Shown: one piece after another, positions 37,022-45,725 of the stretch
Numbering within the stretch: position 1 is the stretch's first letter
How the letters are laid out: every line of letters starts with the position of its first letter
Source of the DNA: CAVQNQ01 sp963714205
GTDB lineage: Bacteria; Acidobacteriota; Terriglobia; Bryobacterales; Bryobacteraceae
Assembly (NCBI GenBank): GCA_963714205.1
Contig: CAVQNQ010000002.1
Location: forward strand, 1,116,001-1,180,000
Direction: 5' to 3'
DNA: 64,000 bases
Position numbers and translations under genes: made by a program
Notes under the pieces: generated by a model
Databases searched by the model: none
Seen by the model: only the letters and a program-made list of their open reading frames with translations
What the model was told of the DNA's origin: nothing

Positions 37022-39187
37022 ATGCGCTGTTTTGTCCCGCTGGTTTGCTTGGTTGTTTTTTCTGCCTGCCTTTCCGCCGCTGAAATCAAAGGCAAGGTTG
37101 TCGATCCTTCGGGGGCGCCTGTCCCCGGCGCCCAGGTCTCGCTCGTCGGCCGTCTAGGCGTTGAAGCGAGCGCCGCCGCCGCGATAGATGGCGGCTTCGC
37201 CCTGGAAGCTCCGCGCACGCCGGACTCCCGGCTGGTAGTGACCGCGCCGGGATTCGCCACCAAGACGGTCGCCCCGGACGATAGCGCGGTGGTCGAACTG
37301 GATATCGCGCCGGTGGTGGATTCGGTGCGCGTGGCCGGTTCGGCCATCGATGTGCCCGCAGAAGAGCAGGGCGGCAGCGTCAGTATTATTCCCGATGCGG
37401 AGATCCGCGAACGCAACGAGCCCATGGCTATCGATCTGCTGCGCTACCTTCCGGGCATGCAGTTCTCTCAGACCGGCGCTATGGGAGGCCTGACGAGCCT
37501 CTATATTCGCGGCGGAAACGACAATTTCAACCTGGTGGAGATCGATGGCGTCCCGGTCAACAGTTTCGGCGGCGCCTTCGATTTCGCGCATGTTCCCGCC
37601 GAGGCCCTGGATCACGTGGAGGTGGTGCGCGGCCCGGAATCGGCCGTCTATGGCCCGTATGCCATCTCCGGCGTGGTCGATTACGTGACGCGCGAGGCTG
37701 GCTCCACGCCCACTCTGGACCTGATCGCCGAGGGCGGCTCCTACGATGAGCGCCGTTTCGGGATTTCCGGGGGCGCGCTCGTGGACGGGTTCGGCTTGAC
37801 CGCGTCTTTATCGCGCCTGGATACCAATGGTCCGGTGACCAACAGCGATTACCACAACAAGAACGCCGTGCTGGGCCTCACGCGGCGCTTCGGCAAGCAG
37901 TCGCTGGCCTTCCACGGGTATTTCGATTCCAGCGGGAACGGCGTGCCCGGCCCGTGGGGCTCCGACCCGCTAAACGATTTCACCGGCATCGATACCATCA
38001 GCCGCAACAACAACAACTTCTCGGCGTACTCGGCGCACTACGAAGGCGATCTGAGCGAGCGCGTCCGGCAGGAGGTCTTCGGGACGTTTTTCCTGAACAA
38101 CAACGGCTTCATCTCGCCCTATGGTTTCTCTTTCAATAAAGACCTGCGCGGCCAGGGCGAGACCCGCACGGTGGTGAGCGTCACGCGGCACGACGTACTG
38201 GCCATCGGCGCGAGCGAGGGCCTCGAGGAGGTCAAGAACACCTACATCACCGATGCCGAAAACGACACCTTTCCCATCCGGCGCAACGATACGGCGGTGT
38301 ACGCGGAAAACCGCCTGGAGATCGGCGGGCGGCTGTTCGTGAACGTGGGCGTGCGCGGCGAATGGCTGCGCACGGGCGCCATTCCCCCGGATGGCTACAA
38401 TCGCCCGCTCTTCCCCACACAGAACATCGGCGTGGCCAATCCCAAGGTGGCCGCTTCGTATAACATGGGCGGCGGAGCGCGCCTGCACAGCTCGTTCGGC
38501 ACGGGCATCCGGCCGCCCGACGGTTTCGATCTTGCCTATACCAATAACCCGGCTCTCAAGCCCGAGCGCACGCGCGGCCTCGATGCGGGAATTGAACAGA
38601 AGCTGTGGCACGAGCGCCTGTCGCTCGATGCAACCTACTTCTACAACCGCTACTACGACCTGATCGTCATTCTGGGCGGCTCGCTCACGACGCTGAGCTA
38701 TTACGAATCCGACAATATCTCGAACGCCCGCGCGCAGGGCGGCGAGTTCTCGGCCGGATTCCGCCCGGCCCGCTGGCTGTTCGTTACGGGGTCGTACACT
38801 TATTTGAAGAGCGAGATTCTCTCGCTCAACGGATCGACCCTGGCGGAAGCGCCCTTCACCCCCGGCCAGGAGCTGCTGCGGCGGCCGGCCAACTCGGGAG
38901 AAGTCGTGGCCGGTTTCACGCGCGGCAGGGTGACGGCCGACCTGACCGGCTACTTCCGCGGCTCGGTTCTGGATGTCGAACCCACCTATGGCGCCAGCGC
39001 CGGATTGTTCCAGAACCCCGGCTTTGCCAACGTAGGGGTGAACCTCAACTACCGGCTGGCGCACGGCCTGACAGTTTACGGCAACCTCAGAAACGCGCTC
39101 GACCAGCACTATGAAGAAGTCTTCGGCTACCCATCCCTGCGTCTCAATTTCGTGGCAGGCTTGAAGTGGGGGCTCGGAAGATTATGA
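37022..39187 (+). CDS. btuB: TonB-dependent receptor for cobalamin/corrinoids (BtuB-like)
   Basis: 721 residues from the ATG at 37022, chosen because upstream in-frame Met codons lie before or within the riboswitch and because GAGGAG precedes this one. A signal peptide (FVPLVCLVVFSACLSAAE) is followed by a carboxypeptidase-regulatory-like domain (IKGKVVDPSGAPVPGAQVSL). The plug domain (LRYLPGMQFSQTGAMGGLTS, IRGGNDNFNLVEIDGVPVN, VEVVRGPESAVYGPYAISGV) comes next, then a 22-strand-type barrel that ends in a plausible terminal strand (LNFVAGLKWGLGRL). The riboswitch and the coupled adenosyltransferase identify the ligand as cobalamin or a related corrinoid. Confidence 0.92.
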   Translation: MRCFVPLVCLVVFSACLSAAEIKGKVVDPSGAPVPGAQVSLVGRLGVEASAAAAIDGGFALEAPRTPDSRLVVTAPGFATKTVAPDDSAVVELDIAPVVDSVRVAGSAIDVPAEEQGGSVSIIPDAEIRERNEPMAIDLLRYLPGMQFSQTGAMGGLTSLYIRGGNDNFNLVEIDGVPVNSFGGAFDFAHVPAEALDHVEVVRGPESAVYGPYAISGVVDYVTREAGSTPTLDLIAEGGSYDERRFGISGGALVDGFGLTASLSRLDTNGPVTNSDYHNKNAVLGLTRRFGKQSLAFHGYFDSSGNGVPGPWGSDPLNDFTGIDTISRNNNNFSAYSAHYEGDLSERVRQEVFGTFFLNNNGFISPYGFSFNKDLRGQGETRTVVSVTRHDVLAIGASEGLEEVKNTYITDAENDTFPIRRNDTAVYAENRLEIGGRLFVNVGVRGEWLRTGAIPPDGYNRPLFPTQNIGVANPKVAASYNMGGGARLHSSFGTGIRPPDGFDLAYTNNPALKPERTRGLDAGIEQKLWHERLSLDATYFYNRYYDLIVILGGSLTTLSYYESDNISNARAQGGEFSAGFRPARWLFVTGSYTYLKSEILSLNGSTLAEAPFTPGQELLRRPANSGEVVAGFTRGRVTADLTGYFRGSVLDVEPTYGASAGLFQNPGFANVGVNLNYRLAHGLTVYGNLRNALDQHYEEVFGYPSLRLNFVAGLKWGLGRL

Positions 39188-39819
39188 GCGAAGCGCCATT
39201 CGACCAGCCGCGCCTGGCCATCAATCGCGTCTACACGCGCCGCGGCGACCAGGGGGAGACCAGCCTGGCGGGCGGCCAGAGGGTCCCCAAAGACAGCCCG
39301 CGCATCGCGGCTTACGGCGCCGTGGACGAGCTGAACGCCTTCGTGGGTGTGGCGCGGGCTTCCCTCGCGGAGGCGGTCCCGGCCGAGCCGCGCCTGGCAA
39401 CCCTGGGCGCCATTCTGCTGCGCGTGCAGCACGAATTATTCAACCTGGGTTCGATCCTGGCGACCCTCCCGGAAGACGTGCATCCCAAGCAGGCGCGCGT
39501 GACGGACTCCGAGGTCGAGCGCTTGGAATCGGAAATGGACGTCCTGAACCGGGATCTCGCTCCGTTGCGCTCGTTCGTTCTGCCGGGGGGCAGCCGCGTC
39601 AATGCCGACCTGCACGTCTGCCGGACCGTCTGCCGCCGCGCGGAACGCGAATTGGTAATCCTGGCGCGCACCGAGGCCGTGCCGCCCGAGGCCGTGCGCT
39701 ACCTGAACCGCCTGGGCGACGCCCTGTTCGTATGGAGCCGGTGGGCCAGCCACGCCGCGGGCGTTCCGGAAACTTTGTGGCAACCGAACCTCTCGGCCTC
39801 CGGGCTGGTTGATAGATAA
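39184..39819 (+). CDS. Cob(I)alamin adenosyltransferase, PduO type
   Basis: 211 residues from the ATG at 39184, in an ATGA overlap with the receptor stop. The ATP/cobalamin site is seen in RVYTRRGDQGETSLAGGQ, RIAAYGAVDELNAFVG, and the C-terminal LRSFVLPGGSRVNADLHVCR TVCRRAEREL segment; all are PduO hallmarks. It makes adenosylcobalamin from cob(I)alamin and ATP in the cytoplasm. The tight coupling to a corrinoid receptor shows a salvage role. The adenosylcobalamin-dependent enzyme it serves is not in this window. Confidence 0.93.
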   Translation: MSEAPFDQPRLAINRVYTRRGDQGETSLAGGQRVPKDSPRIAAYGAVDELNAFVGVARASLAEAVPAEPRLATLGAILLRVQHELFNLGSILATLPEDVHPKQARVTDSEVERLESEMDVLNRDLAPLRSFVLPGGSRVNADLHVCRTVCRRAERELVILARTEAVPPEAVRYLNRLGDALFVWSRWASHAAGVPETLWQPNLSASGLVDR

Positions 39820-40367
39820 TGAAGGTTATGGAGGAAGCGATGCAGAAGAATCCGGCGAGGCCTTTAGCCATCGGCCTGGTGGTCATAGCGGCTTTAGCGC
39901 GCTTGGCGCAGAGCGTGAATTTCGCACCCGTGGGCGCCCTGGGCCTGTTTGCCGGCGCGCGTCTGAGGGGCTGGAAGGCCTACGCGCTGCCCATCGCGCT
40001 GATGGCGGTAACGGATCCTTTCCTGGGAGGCTATTCCGCCGCCACCCCTCTGGTTTACGCGAGCCTGCTGATCAACGTGTGGATCGGCTCGCGGCTGCGC
40101 GGGACGGAGAATCCGTTGTACATCGGCTCGGCGGCGGTGGCCGGGAGCATCCAGTTCTTCCTGATTACGAATTTCGCCTGGCTGGCCGCCAGCAGCATGT
40201 ATCCCCACACGTTGGCGGGCATGGTGGCCTGCTACGCCGCCGGTATTCCGTTCTTCTGGCGGACGCTGGCTTCAGACCTGCTGTATTCGGGCGTCCTGTT
40301 CGGCCTGCATGCCTGGCTGAGCCGGCGTGTGGCCGTCCAGGAGCGCGTGGCCCTGCAAACAGCCTAG
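39819..40367 (+). CDS. Small polytopic membrane protein (DUF6580/ECF S-component-like)
   Basis: A 182-residue protein with five or six hydrophobic helices and short loops. The N-terminal part FAPVGALGLFAGARLRG and PIALMAVTDPFLGG resembles the DUF6580 group and, in size and layout, the S components of ECF vitamin transporters. The ATG overlaps the adenosyltransferase stop by one base (TAATG); ATG at 39828 or later is possible. Because it sits in a riboswitch-controlled corrinoid operon with no btuCDF genes, it is a candidate inner-membrane corrinoid permease. That role is inferred only from position and shape. Confidence 0.7.
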   Translation: MKVMEEAMQKNPARPLAIGLVVIAALARLAQSVNFAPVGALGLFAGARLRGWKAYALPIALMAVTDPFLGGYSAATPLVYASLLINVWIGSRLRGTENPLYIGSAAVAGSIQFFLITNFAWLAASSMYPHTLAGMVACYAAGIPFFWRTLASDLLYSGVLFGLHAWLSRRVAVQERVALQTA

Positions 40368-40405
40368 GGTCTCGGAGGGCGGCCCACAGTCGCCCGCAAA
40401 GTCTC

Positions 40406-41359
40406 ATGGCGTTAATCGCGGTTTCCGGCCATCCCGGATGCCGGTACGAAGAGGTGGCGCGCATCACCGCACGGCGGCTGGGGTTCGAGTTGCTGACGCA
40501 ATCCCGCATCCAGCAGCTTTGCGAGCGGGAGTTCGGTTCCGGCGTCCCTTTGCCGGATAAGGCATATCCCAGCGTGGTAACGTGCATCCTGGCCCGCCTG
40601 GCCACCGAGAATCACCTGGTTTATTGCGCCATCGGAGGCGAATTGCAGGCGCGCCATTTCCCCGGTATGCTGCGCGTTCACGTGGTGGCGCCGGAGAACG
40701 TGCGCATTGGCAATCTCATGCTCGACCGGCGCCTGGAACGGCCGGCCGCGCGGCAGGCGCTGCTGGAACTCGAGGCCGCCGAACGCGCCGAACGCAAAGC
40801 CAGGTTCGGCCGCACGCGCGCCACGGCCGATCTATTCGATCTGGTGGTGAACAGCGAAGCGCTCGGCGCCGAGCAGATCGCCGAGATCGTCGAAACCGCC
40901 GTGAATTCGGCGCACCTCCGCGAGCTGGGCTACCTCTCCCGCGCCGCCGAAGCGCAGCTCCAGTTCCAGATGCGCCTCAAGCTTTCGCGCTACGGCATGG
41001 TGCCGCCGGCCAAAATCACGCTGCGCAACAAAATGTTCGCCAATCCGAGCGAAGAGATGTTCGCCAACCTGCTGGACTTCTATCGCATCGCCTGGGAGTA
41101 CGAGCCGCGCAGCTTCCCCATCCAGTACGACCGCGACGGCCGCCCGCTGGAGTTCTTCACTCCCGATTTCTACTTGCCGGAGGTCGATCTCTACCTGGAG
41201 CTGACCACCATGAAACAGTCCCTGGTGACTCGCAAGAACCGCAAGGTGCGGCTGCTGCGCCAGTTGTATCCGCAGGTCAACATTCAGGTGTTCTATCAGA
41301 AGGATTTCGAGAACCTGGTTTTCAAATACGGGCTCGCCGAACGGCCGGTTGAAGCATGA
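40406..41359 (+). CDS. Cytidylate-kinase-like protein fused to a PD-(D/E)XK-like domain
   Basis: 317 residues from the ATG at 40406. Residues about 1-190 resemble the cytidylate-kinase-like family (AVSGHPGCRYEEVARITARRLGFELL, then VYCAIGGELQARHFPGMLRVHVVAPENVRI). That family has a P-loop fold without the canonical GKS/T. Residues about 225-317 contain LEFFTPDFYLPEVDLYLELTTMK followed by basic K/R-rich helices and QVNIQVFYQKDF. This resembles the core of small PD-(D/E)XK nucleases, except that the last catalytic Lys position is Thr (E-L-T). The stop overlaps hpt by 4 bases, and the start lies 38 bases after the membrane protein. The function is unknown. Confidence 0.65.
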   Translation: MALIAVSGHPGCRYEEVARITARRLGFELLTQSRIQQLCEREFGSGVPLPDKAYPSVVTCILARLATENHLVYCAIGGELQARHFPGMLRVHVVAPENVRIGNLMLDRRLERPAARQALLELEAAERAERKARFGRTRATADLFDLVVNSEALGAEQIAEIVETAVNSAHLRELGYLSRAAEAQLQFQMRLKLSRYGMVPPAKITLRNKMFANPSEEMFANLLDFYRIAWEYEPRSFPIQYDRDGRPLEFFTPDFYLPEVDLYLELTTMKQSLVTRKNRKVRLLRQLYPQVNIQVFYQKDFENLVFKYGLAERPVEA

Positions 41360-41904
41360 GCGCGGGATTGCCCCCGGGCGTCGAGCGGGTGCTTTTCACC
41401 GAGGAGCAGATCGAGCGGCGCATTCGCGAGGTAGCGGCCGAGATCTCGCGCGACTACCACGGCAAGGTGGTCAAGCTGGTGGGTGTCCTCAAAGGGTCGG
41501 TATTCTTCCTGACGGAGCTGGCCCGCCATATCGATGGCCCCGTGAAAGTGGATTTTCTGGCGATCTCCAGCTTCTCCAACCGTCACGGGGCGCCCGGAGT
41601 GGTACGCATCGCCAAGGATCTGGACGAGAGCATAGAGGGCGACGACGTGCTGCTGGTGGAGGACATTGTCGATACCGGCTTCACCCTGCGCTATCTATTG
41701 CAAACGCTGGCCGGACGGGCGCCCAACTCCCTGGCGGTGTGCACCTTTCTGGACCGCAATTCGCGGCGCATCGTGCAGGTTCCGGTAAACTACCGATGTT
41801 TCGAGATCCCCGATCGCTTTGTGGTGGGGTTTGGCTTGGATTATAACCAACTCTATCGGAACCTTCGCTACGTGGCGACCATCAAGCTTGAAAAAGATGC
41901 GTAA
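41356..41904 (+). CDS. hpt: Hypoxanthine phosphoribosyltransferase
   Basis: A 182-residue type I phosphoribosyltransferase. The PRPP-binding loop is VLLVEDIVDTGFTLRYLL, the early LVGVLKGSVFFLTELAR segment carries the PPi loop, and VVGFGLDYNQLYRNLRYV is the purine-site region typical of Hpt. It salvages hypoxanthine and guanine into IMP and GMP in the cytoplasm. The ATGA overlap with the preceding fusion gene implies co-translation. After the stop there is a 96-base gap with no recognisable terminator. Confidence 0.95.
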   Translation: MSAGLPPGVERVLFTEEQIERRIREVAAEISRDYHGKVVKLVGVLKGSVFFLTELARHIDGPVKVDFLAISSFSNRHGAPGVVRIAKDLDESIEGDDVLLVEDIVDTGFTLRYLLQTLAGRAPNSLAVCTFLDRNSRRIVQVPVNYRCFEIPDRFVVGFGLDYNQLYRNLRYVATIKLEKDA

Positions 41905-42000
41905 TTCCGTGCGATCTTCACCCGATCTTTTGCACTTTGTCATTGTCGGGTTATCGGTCCAGGGATAAAATTAAAGAAGGTTAAGATTGTTGGAGCGCGT

Positions 42001-42396
42001 ATGCGGTCCCGAATATTGTTCATTTCCGAGCACCAAGATGATGCCCGACGCATTTCGCGGATGCTCTATGCTCTCCCGCTGGCTATAGACCACGTGGGAA
42101 CGGTGGAGGACGCGCGCGATCAGCTTCATCGGAACGACTACGATGTCATTCTGACGGAGGCTGCTTTACCCGATGGTAGATGGCTGGATGTGCTCCATCT
42201 GGCCCGAGAATACCCCCGCGAGTTGGAGGTCATCGTAACCGACCCCCAAGCGGACGCCCACCTCTGGGCCGAGGCCTTGAATCTGGGCGCCTACGATCTG
42301 CTGGCCCAACCGTTTTATGAACCGGAAGTGCGACGCATTTTAGGCAACGCCTGTTCGCGCCCCACCGAGAGTAGGTTCGGGGCGGCCGCCGTATAA
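42001..42396 (+). CDS. Stand-alone receiver-like protein, phosphoacceptor Asp replaced by Glu
   Basis: A 131-residue single-domain protein of the CheY fold (RILFISEHQDDARRISRML, YDVILTEAALPDG, LEVIVTDP, LGAYDLLAQPFYEPEV). Aligned with normal receivers, the phosphoacceptor position is Glu53 and the conserved Lys is Gln103 (LAQPF instead of LxKPF); Thr80 is kept. Glu at the phosphorylation site often mimics the active state, so it may be permanently 'on' or serve only as a binding domain. No kinase or output domain is adjacent. Confidence 0.75.
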   Translation: MRSRILFISEHQDDARRISRMLYALPLAIDHVGTVEDARDQLHRNDYDVILTEAALPDGRWLDVLHLAREYPRELEVIVTDPQADAHLWAEALNLGAYDLLAQPFYEPEVRRILGNACSRPTESRFGAAAV

Positions 42397-42420
42397 TGGT
42401 TTCTCCGAACGGGAGAGACC

Positions 42421-43791
42421 ATGTCCGCTGCCACCGACGCATTCGTTACAGAAAATCGGCTTCGCCTGCTGGGGGAACTGAAGGAGTTCCTCCGCATTCC
42501 GAGCATCAGCACGCTGCCTGAACACCGTCCCGATATCCAGCGCGCCGCATCCTTCGTGGCGGAGAGTCTCGCCCGCGTGGGGATGGAACACGTGGAGATC
42601 GTTCCCACCGCTAACCACCCGCTGGTCTACGCCGATTGGCTGCACGCTCCGGGTAAGCCCACGGTGCTGTGCTACGGGCACTACGATGTGCAGCCCGCCG
42701 ACCCCCTGGAGTTGTGGGCTACCCCGCCCTTCGAACCCACCGAACGCGACGGAAATCTCTACGGCCGCGGCACGGCCGACGACAAGGGGCAGATGTACAT
42801 GCACGTCAAAGCCATCGAGGCGCTCCGCGCGGCCACCGGGACGCTGCCCCTGAATCTCAAGTTCCTGGTGGAGGGGGAAGAGGAGATCGGCGGCGCGTCC
42901 ATCGCCCGATACGTAGCCGAAAACCCGGAGAAGCTGCGCGCGGATGTGGCCCTGGTTTCCGATACGGCGCTCTATGCCGAGGGCATGCCGACCCTCACGG
43001 TGGGATTGCGCGGCCTCGTGTACATGGAGGTGGAGGCCTGGGGACCCGCGCGCGACCTGCATTCGGGCCTCTACGGCGGGGCCGCGCCGAACGCCGTCTA
43101 CGGGTTGATCGAGATGCTCGGCAAGGCCAAGGACGCCGATGGGCGAATCCGGATTCCCGGCATCTACGACGATGTCGAAGAGCCATCCCCGGCCGAGCTC
43201 GAAAGTTGGAAGCACCTGGGCTTCGATGAGGCCGAGTTCCTGGCCAAGGAGGTCGGCTCGAGCGCGCTCACCGGAGAGCCGGACCGCTCGGTTCTGGAAC
43301 GTATCTGGTCCCGGCCGACACTCGAAGTGCATGGCATCGCGGGAGGTTTCACCGGCGCCGGATCGAAGACCGTGATTCCCGCTCGGTCCACCGCCAAGGT
43401 CAGCATTCGCCTGGTGCCCCGCCAGGACCCCGAGAAAGTGGTGGCGGCCTTCCGCGCCTGGGTCGCCAAGAACACCCCCAAAGGCATCCGCACGGAGGTG
43501 CGGGTGCTCAGCGCCTCGCCCGGATTGGTGGTGAATACGGATCATCCGGCCATCGCGGTCGCCGCGCACGCTTTCGCCGACGTGTATGGCAAGCCCACTG
43601 TGTACATACGCGACGGAGGCTCTATCCCGATCGTGGGCGATTTCGCCGAGCACCTGGGAATTCCCACCGTCCTGATGGGATTCGGACTTCCCGACGACGG
43701 CCTGCACTCGCCCAACGAGAAGTACAAGGTCGAAAATTACTACCTGGGAATCAGGACCATCGCGCACTTTTTCGAGCAGTACGGAGCGTAG
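42421..43791 (+). CDS. M20-family dipeptidase
   Basis: A 456-residue zinc peptidase. The metal-site motifs are GHYDVQPADP, GTADDKGQMYMH, VEGEEEIGGAS, ALVSDTAL and the C-terminal PDDGLHSPNEKY. The dimerisation domain inserted in the middle begins near residue 200 (GLRGLVYMEVEAWGPARDLHSG). The pattern matches the M20 dipeptidases of the carnosinase/PepV-like group (often annotated 'dipeptidase'). It is cytoplasmic, with no signal peptide, and hydrolyses di- or short peptides. The next gene begins 4 bases after the stop. Confidence 0.92.
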   Translation: MSAATDAFVTENRLRLLGELKEFLRIPSISTLPEHRPDIQRAASFVAESLARVGMEHVEIVPTANHPLVYADWLHAPGKPTVLCYGHYDVQPADPLELWATPPFEPTERDGNLYGRGTADDKGQMYMHVKAIEALRAATGTLPLNLKFLVEGEEEIGGASIARYVAENPEKLRADVALVSDTALYAEGMPTLTVGLRGLVYMEVEAWGPARDLHSGLYGGAAPNAVYGLIEMLGKAKDADGRIRIPGIYDDVEEPSPAELESWKHLGFDEAEFLAKEVGSSALTGEPDRSVLERIWSRPTLEVHGIAGGFTGAGSKTVIPARSTAKVSIRLVPRQDPEKVVAAFRAWVAKNTPKGIRTEVRVLSASPGLVVNTDHPAIAVAAHAFADVYGKPTVYIRDGGSIPIVGDFAEHLGIPTVLMGFGLPDDGLHSPNEKYKVENYYLGIRTIAHFFEQYGA

Positions 43792-43795
43792 GCGC

Positions 43796-44611
43796 GTGCG
43801 CCCGGATTTCGCGGAGAGTGAGGTTCGTTGCGGGCTCGGCTTGATCGGCATCGGCAAGCCGTGGGGGGTAGTCCCGGGCGAGGTGCCCTCGGAGCTCGAA
43901 GCGCTTCGCTTTCTGGAAGGCGCTTATGCCGCCGGCGTCCGCTATTTCGATACCGCGGCTTCCTACGCCTCGTCCGAGCGGCGCCTGGGTGAGTTATTGA
44001 GAAGCCTCTCCACCGCCGAGCGATCCGGTATTACGGTGGCCACCAAGTTCGGCGAGCACTGGGACGAGCAGGCCGGGCGGCCGTACGTCGATCACAGTTT
44101 TGCCGCCTTGGCGAAGAGCCTGGAGCGCAGCCTCGAGCGGCTCGGTGCGATCGACGTCCTCCAGCTGCACAAGAGCTCGCCCGAGGTCCTGGCCTCCGGC
44201 GACCTGGCGCGCGCCTGGGAGATGGCGCGCGCGGCGGGCATCCCTGAATTGGGACCCAGCGTGAGCGACCTGGAATCCGCGCGGCTGGCTTCGGTATGCG
44301 GCTGCTACCAGATGCTGCAACTCCCCTTGAACCGCCAGAGCCCGCAATTCGCCGGACCGCTGGCAGCCGCCGGGCGCGCTGGCATGTGGGCCGCCATCAA
44401 CCGCCCTTTCGCTATGGGACAGATCGTGATCGAGGCTGGCCCGCAACACGCCCACGCCGCACGCGTCGAGGCCTTTGAGGAGGTGCTATCGCACCGGTTC
44501 CGTGGGGTGATTCTGAGCGGTACCAAGTCGCTCGCCCATCTGCGCGAGAACCTGGAAGCCTTCCGGGAAGCGTGTCAGAAGCGTCCTCGGGAAAACGCCC
44601 CCCAATCCTGA
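43796..44611 (+). CDS. Aldo/keto reductase
   Basis: 271 residues from a GTG start. The (beta/alpha)8 barrel shows the four catalytic residues in order: Asp and Tyr in RYFDTAASYASSERRLG, Lys in VATKFGE, and His in DVLQLHKSSPEV. The NADPH-binding C-terminal segment is reduced but visible (GVILSGTKSLAHLRENLEAF). It reduces aldehydes or ketones with NADPH. The 4-base gap after the dipeptidase implies an operon. It lies about 1.1 kb from the aldolase/BMC genes but separated by two opposite-strand genes, so a link to that pathway is speculative. Confidence 0.85.
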   Translation: MRPDFAESEVRCGLGLIGIGKPWGVVPGEVPSELEALRFLEGAYAAGVRYFDTAASYASSERRLGELLRSLSTAERSGITVATKFGEHWDEQAGRPYVDHSFAALAKSLERSLERLGAIDVLQLHKSSPEVLASGDLARAWEMARAAGIPELGPSVSDLESARLASVCGCYQMLQLPLNRQSPQFAGPLAAAGRAGMWAAINRPFAMGQIVIEAGPQHAHAARVEAFEEVLSHRFRGVILSGTKSLAHLRENLEAFREACQKRPRENAPQS

Positions 44612-44630
44612 GTGTTACCCGGGCCGTGAA

Positions 44631-44822
44631 TTAACCGGTGTGCCGGACCTTAGTCTTCTTGAGCTTGCGGGCCTTATACTTGCCGGGCTTGTAGGCTTTC
44701 TTGTATTTCTTGGCCTGTTTCTTGGCTTTGGCGCGCGCCTGCTCGGCGGGCGTCTTGGCTTCCCCAATTGCCCCGGCTGCGAACGTGAGCGCCAGAGCCA
44801 GGGCCAATGTGCGAAATCTCAT
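44631..44822 (-). CDS. Small exported Lys-rich protein
   Basis: A 63-residue protein. A clear signal peptide (RFRTLALALALTFAAGAIGEA) leads into a mature region of about 40 residues that is over one third Lys/Arg (AKAKKQAKKYKKAYKPGKYKARKLKK). Such a periplasmic polycation could bind lipopolysaccharide, peptidoglycan or nucleic acid. I recognise no family. It is co-oriented with the rhomboid gene and starts 11 bases downstream of that gene's stop. Confidence 0.55.
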   Translation of the reverse strand: MRFRTLALALALTFAAGAIGEAKTPAEQARAKAKKQAKKYKKAYKPGKYKARKLKKTKVRHTG

Positions 44823-44832
44823 CTCCCCTCTA

Positions 44833-45666
44833 TTATTGCGCCGAGTGGGTGAACCACATATACATCTTTAGGAAGCAAACCAGAGTGAGGAAAATGCAGA
44901 ACCAGGAGGCTCCCCGCCAGACCTTCTCGGTGGTGGAGCCTTCCCAGCGCGGCTGGCCCGCCAGGTAACCCACTCCGAAACCGGCCACCAGGCCACCGAT
45001 ATGAGCATAGATATCGATTCCCGGCAAGAAGCTGAATAGAAGGCCATAGATGGCCCAGCGCGTGTACATCCCGCGGACCGCCGCGCCCAACGGGTTGCGG
45101 TGCCGCACCCCCAGCGCAATCATGGCCCCGATCAGCCCGAACAGCGCGGCGGACGCTCCCACTGATGGAGCCGCGCTGAATGTCGCGCTCACATAGAACC
45201 CGAAAACGTTGGCCAGGAAGTAGATCACCAGCATGCGGCTGGTTCCGTAAACTTCTTCCACCTGCGCTCCCAGGTCAAATAAAACCCATGAATTCATAAA
45301 GATGTGGAAAAGACCCCCGTGCAGAAAGCCGGCCGTCACCAGCCGCCACCACTGGCCCTCCGCCAGATACGGATTGAACTTGGCGCCGAAATCGATCAGC
45401 GTGACGGTGTCGATCCCCATGGGGCCGCCCCGGCCCGCACTCAGGCTGTAGAGCGAGGTAGCCAGGTACATCCCTAGGTTGATCACTAGGATCAGCACGG
45501 TGACAAAATGCGCGTGCGGAATGAATCCGCCCAGGATGTCCGCGGGATTGCGCCGATCCACGGCGCGAGGCCCCACCGGCTCGTTACAGTAGGGGCAGAT
45601 CTTGTCCTTCGAGGTGATAAATGCCCGGCAGTGCGGGCACATGCGGCGCGAGTCCATCGGCACCAT
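44833..45666 (-). CDS. Rhomboid intramembrane serine protease with N-terminal zinc ribbon
   Basis: 277 residues from the ATG at 45666 (MVPMDSRR); the ATG at 45657 is also possible. The N-terminus has a CPHC...CPYC zinc ribbon (MCPHCRAFITSKDKICPYCN). Six or seven membrane helices follow. The catalytic Ser is in SVGASAALFGLIGA (the GxSxxxFG motif), the catalytic His is in HIGGLVAGFGVGYLAG, and GGLFHIFMNSWVLFDLG supplies the helix 2 His/Asn of the oxyanion region. It cleaves membrane proteins within the bilayer. It is divergent from the aldolase gene, with 59 bases between starts. Confidence 0.88.
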   Translation of the reverse strand: MVPMDSRRMCPHCRAFITSKDKICPYCNEPVGPRAVDRRNPADILGGFIPHAHFVTVLILVINLGMYLATSLYSLSAGRGGPMGIDTVTLIDFGAKFNPYLAEGQWWRLVTAGFLHGGLFHIFMNSWVLFDLGAQVEEVYGTSRMLVIYFLANVFGFYVSATFSAAPSVGASAALFGLIGAMIALGVRHRNPLGAAVRGMYTRWAIYGLLFSFLPGIDIYAHIGGLVAGFGVGYLAGQPRWEGSTTEKVWRGASWFCIFLTLVCFLKMYMWFTHSAQ

Positions 45667-45725
45667 TCTACCGCCGGTAGATTTCCACCCCCTCAAACGT
45701 GCCTTCTGCTACAATCGGAATTCCC

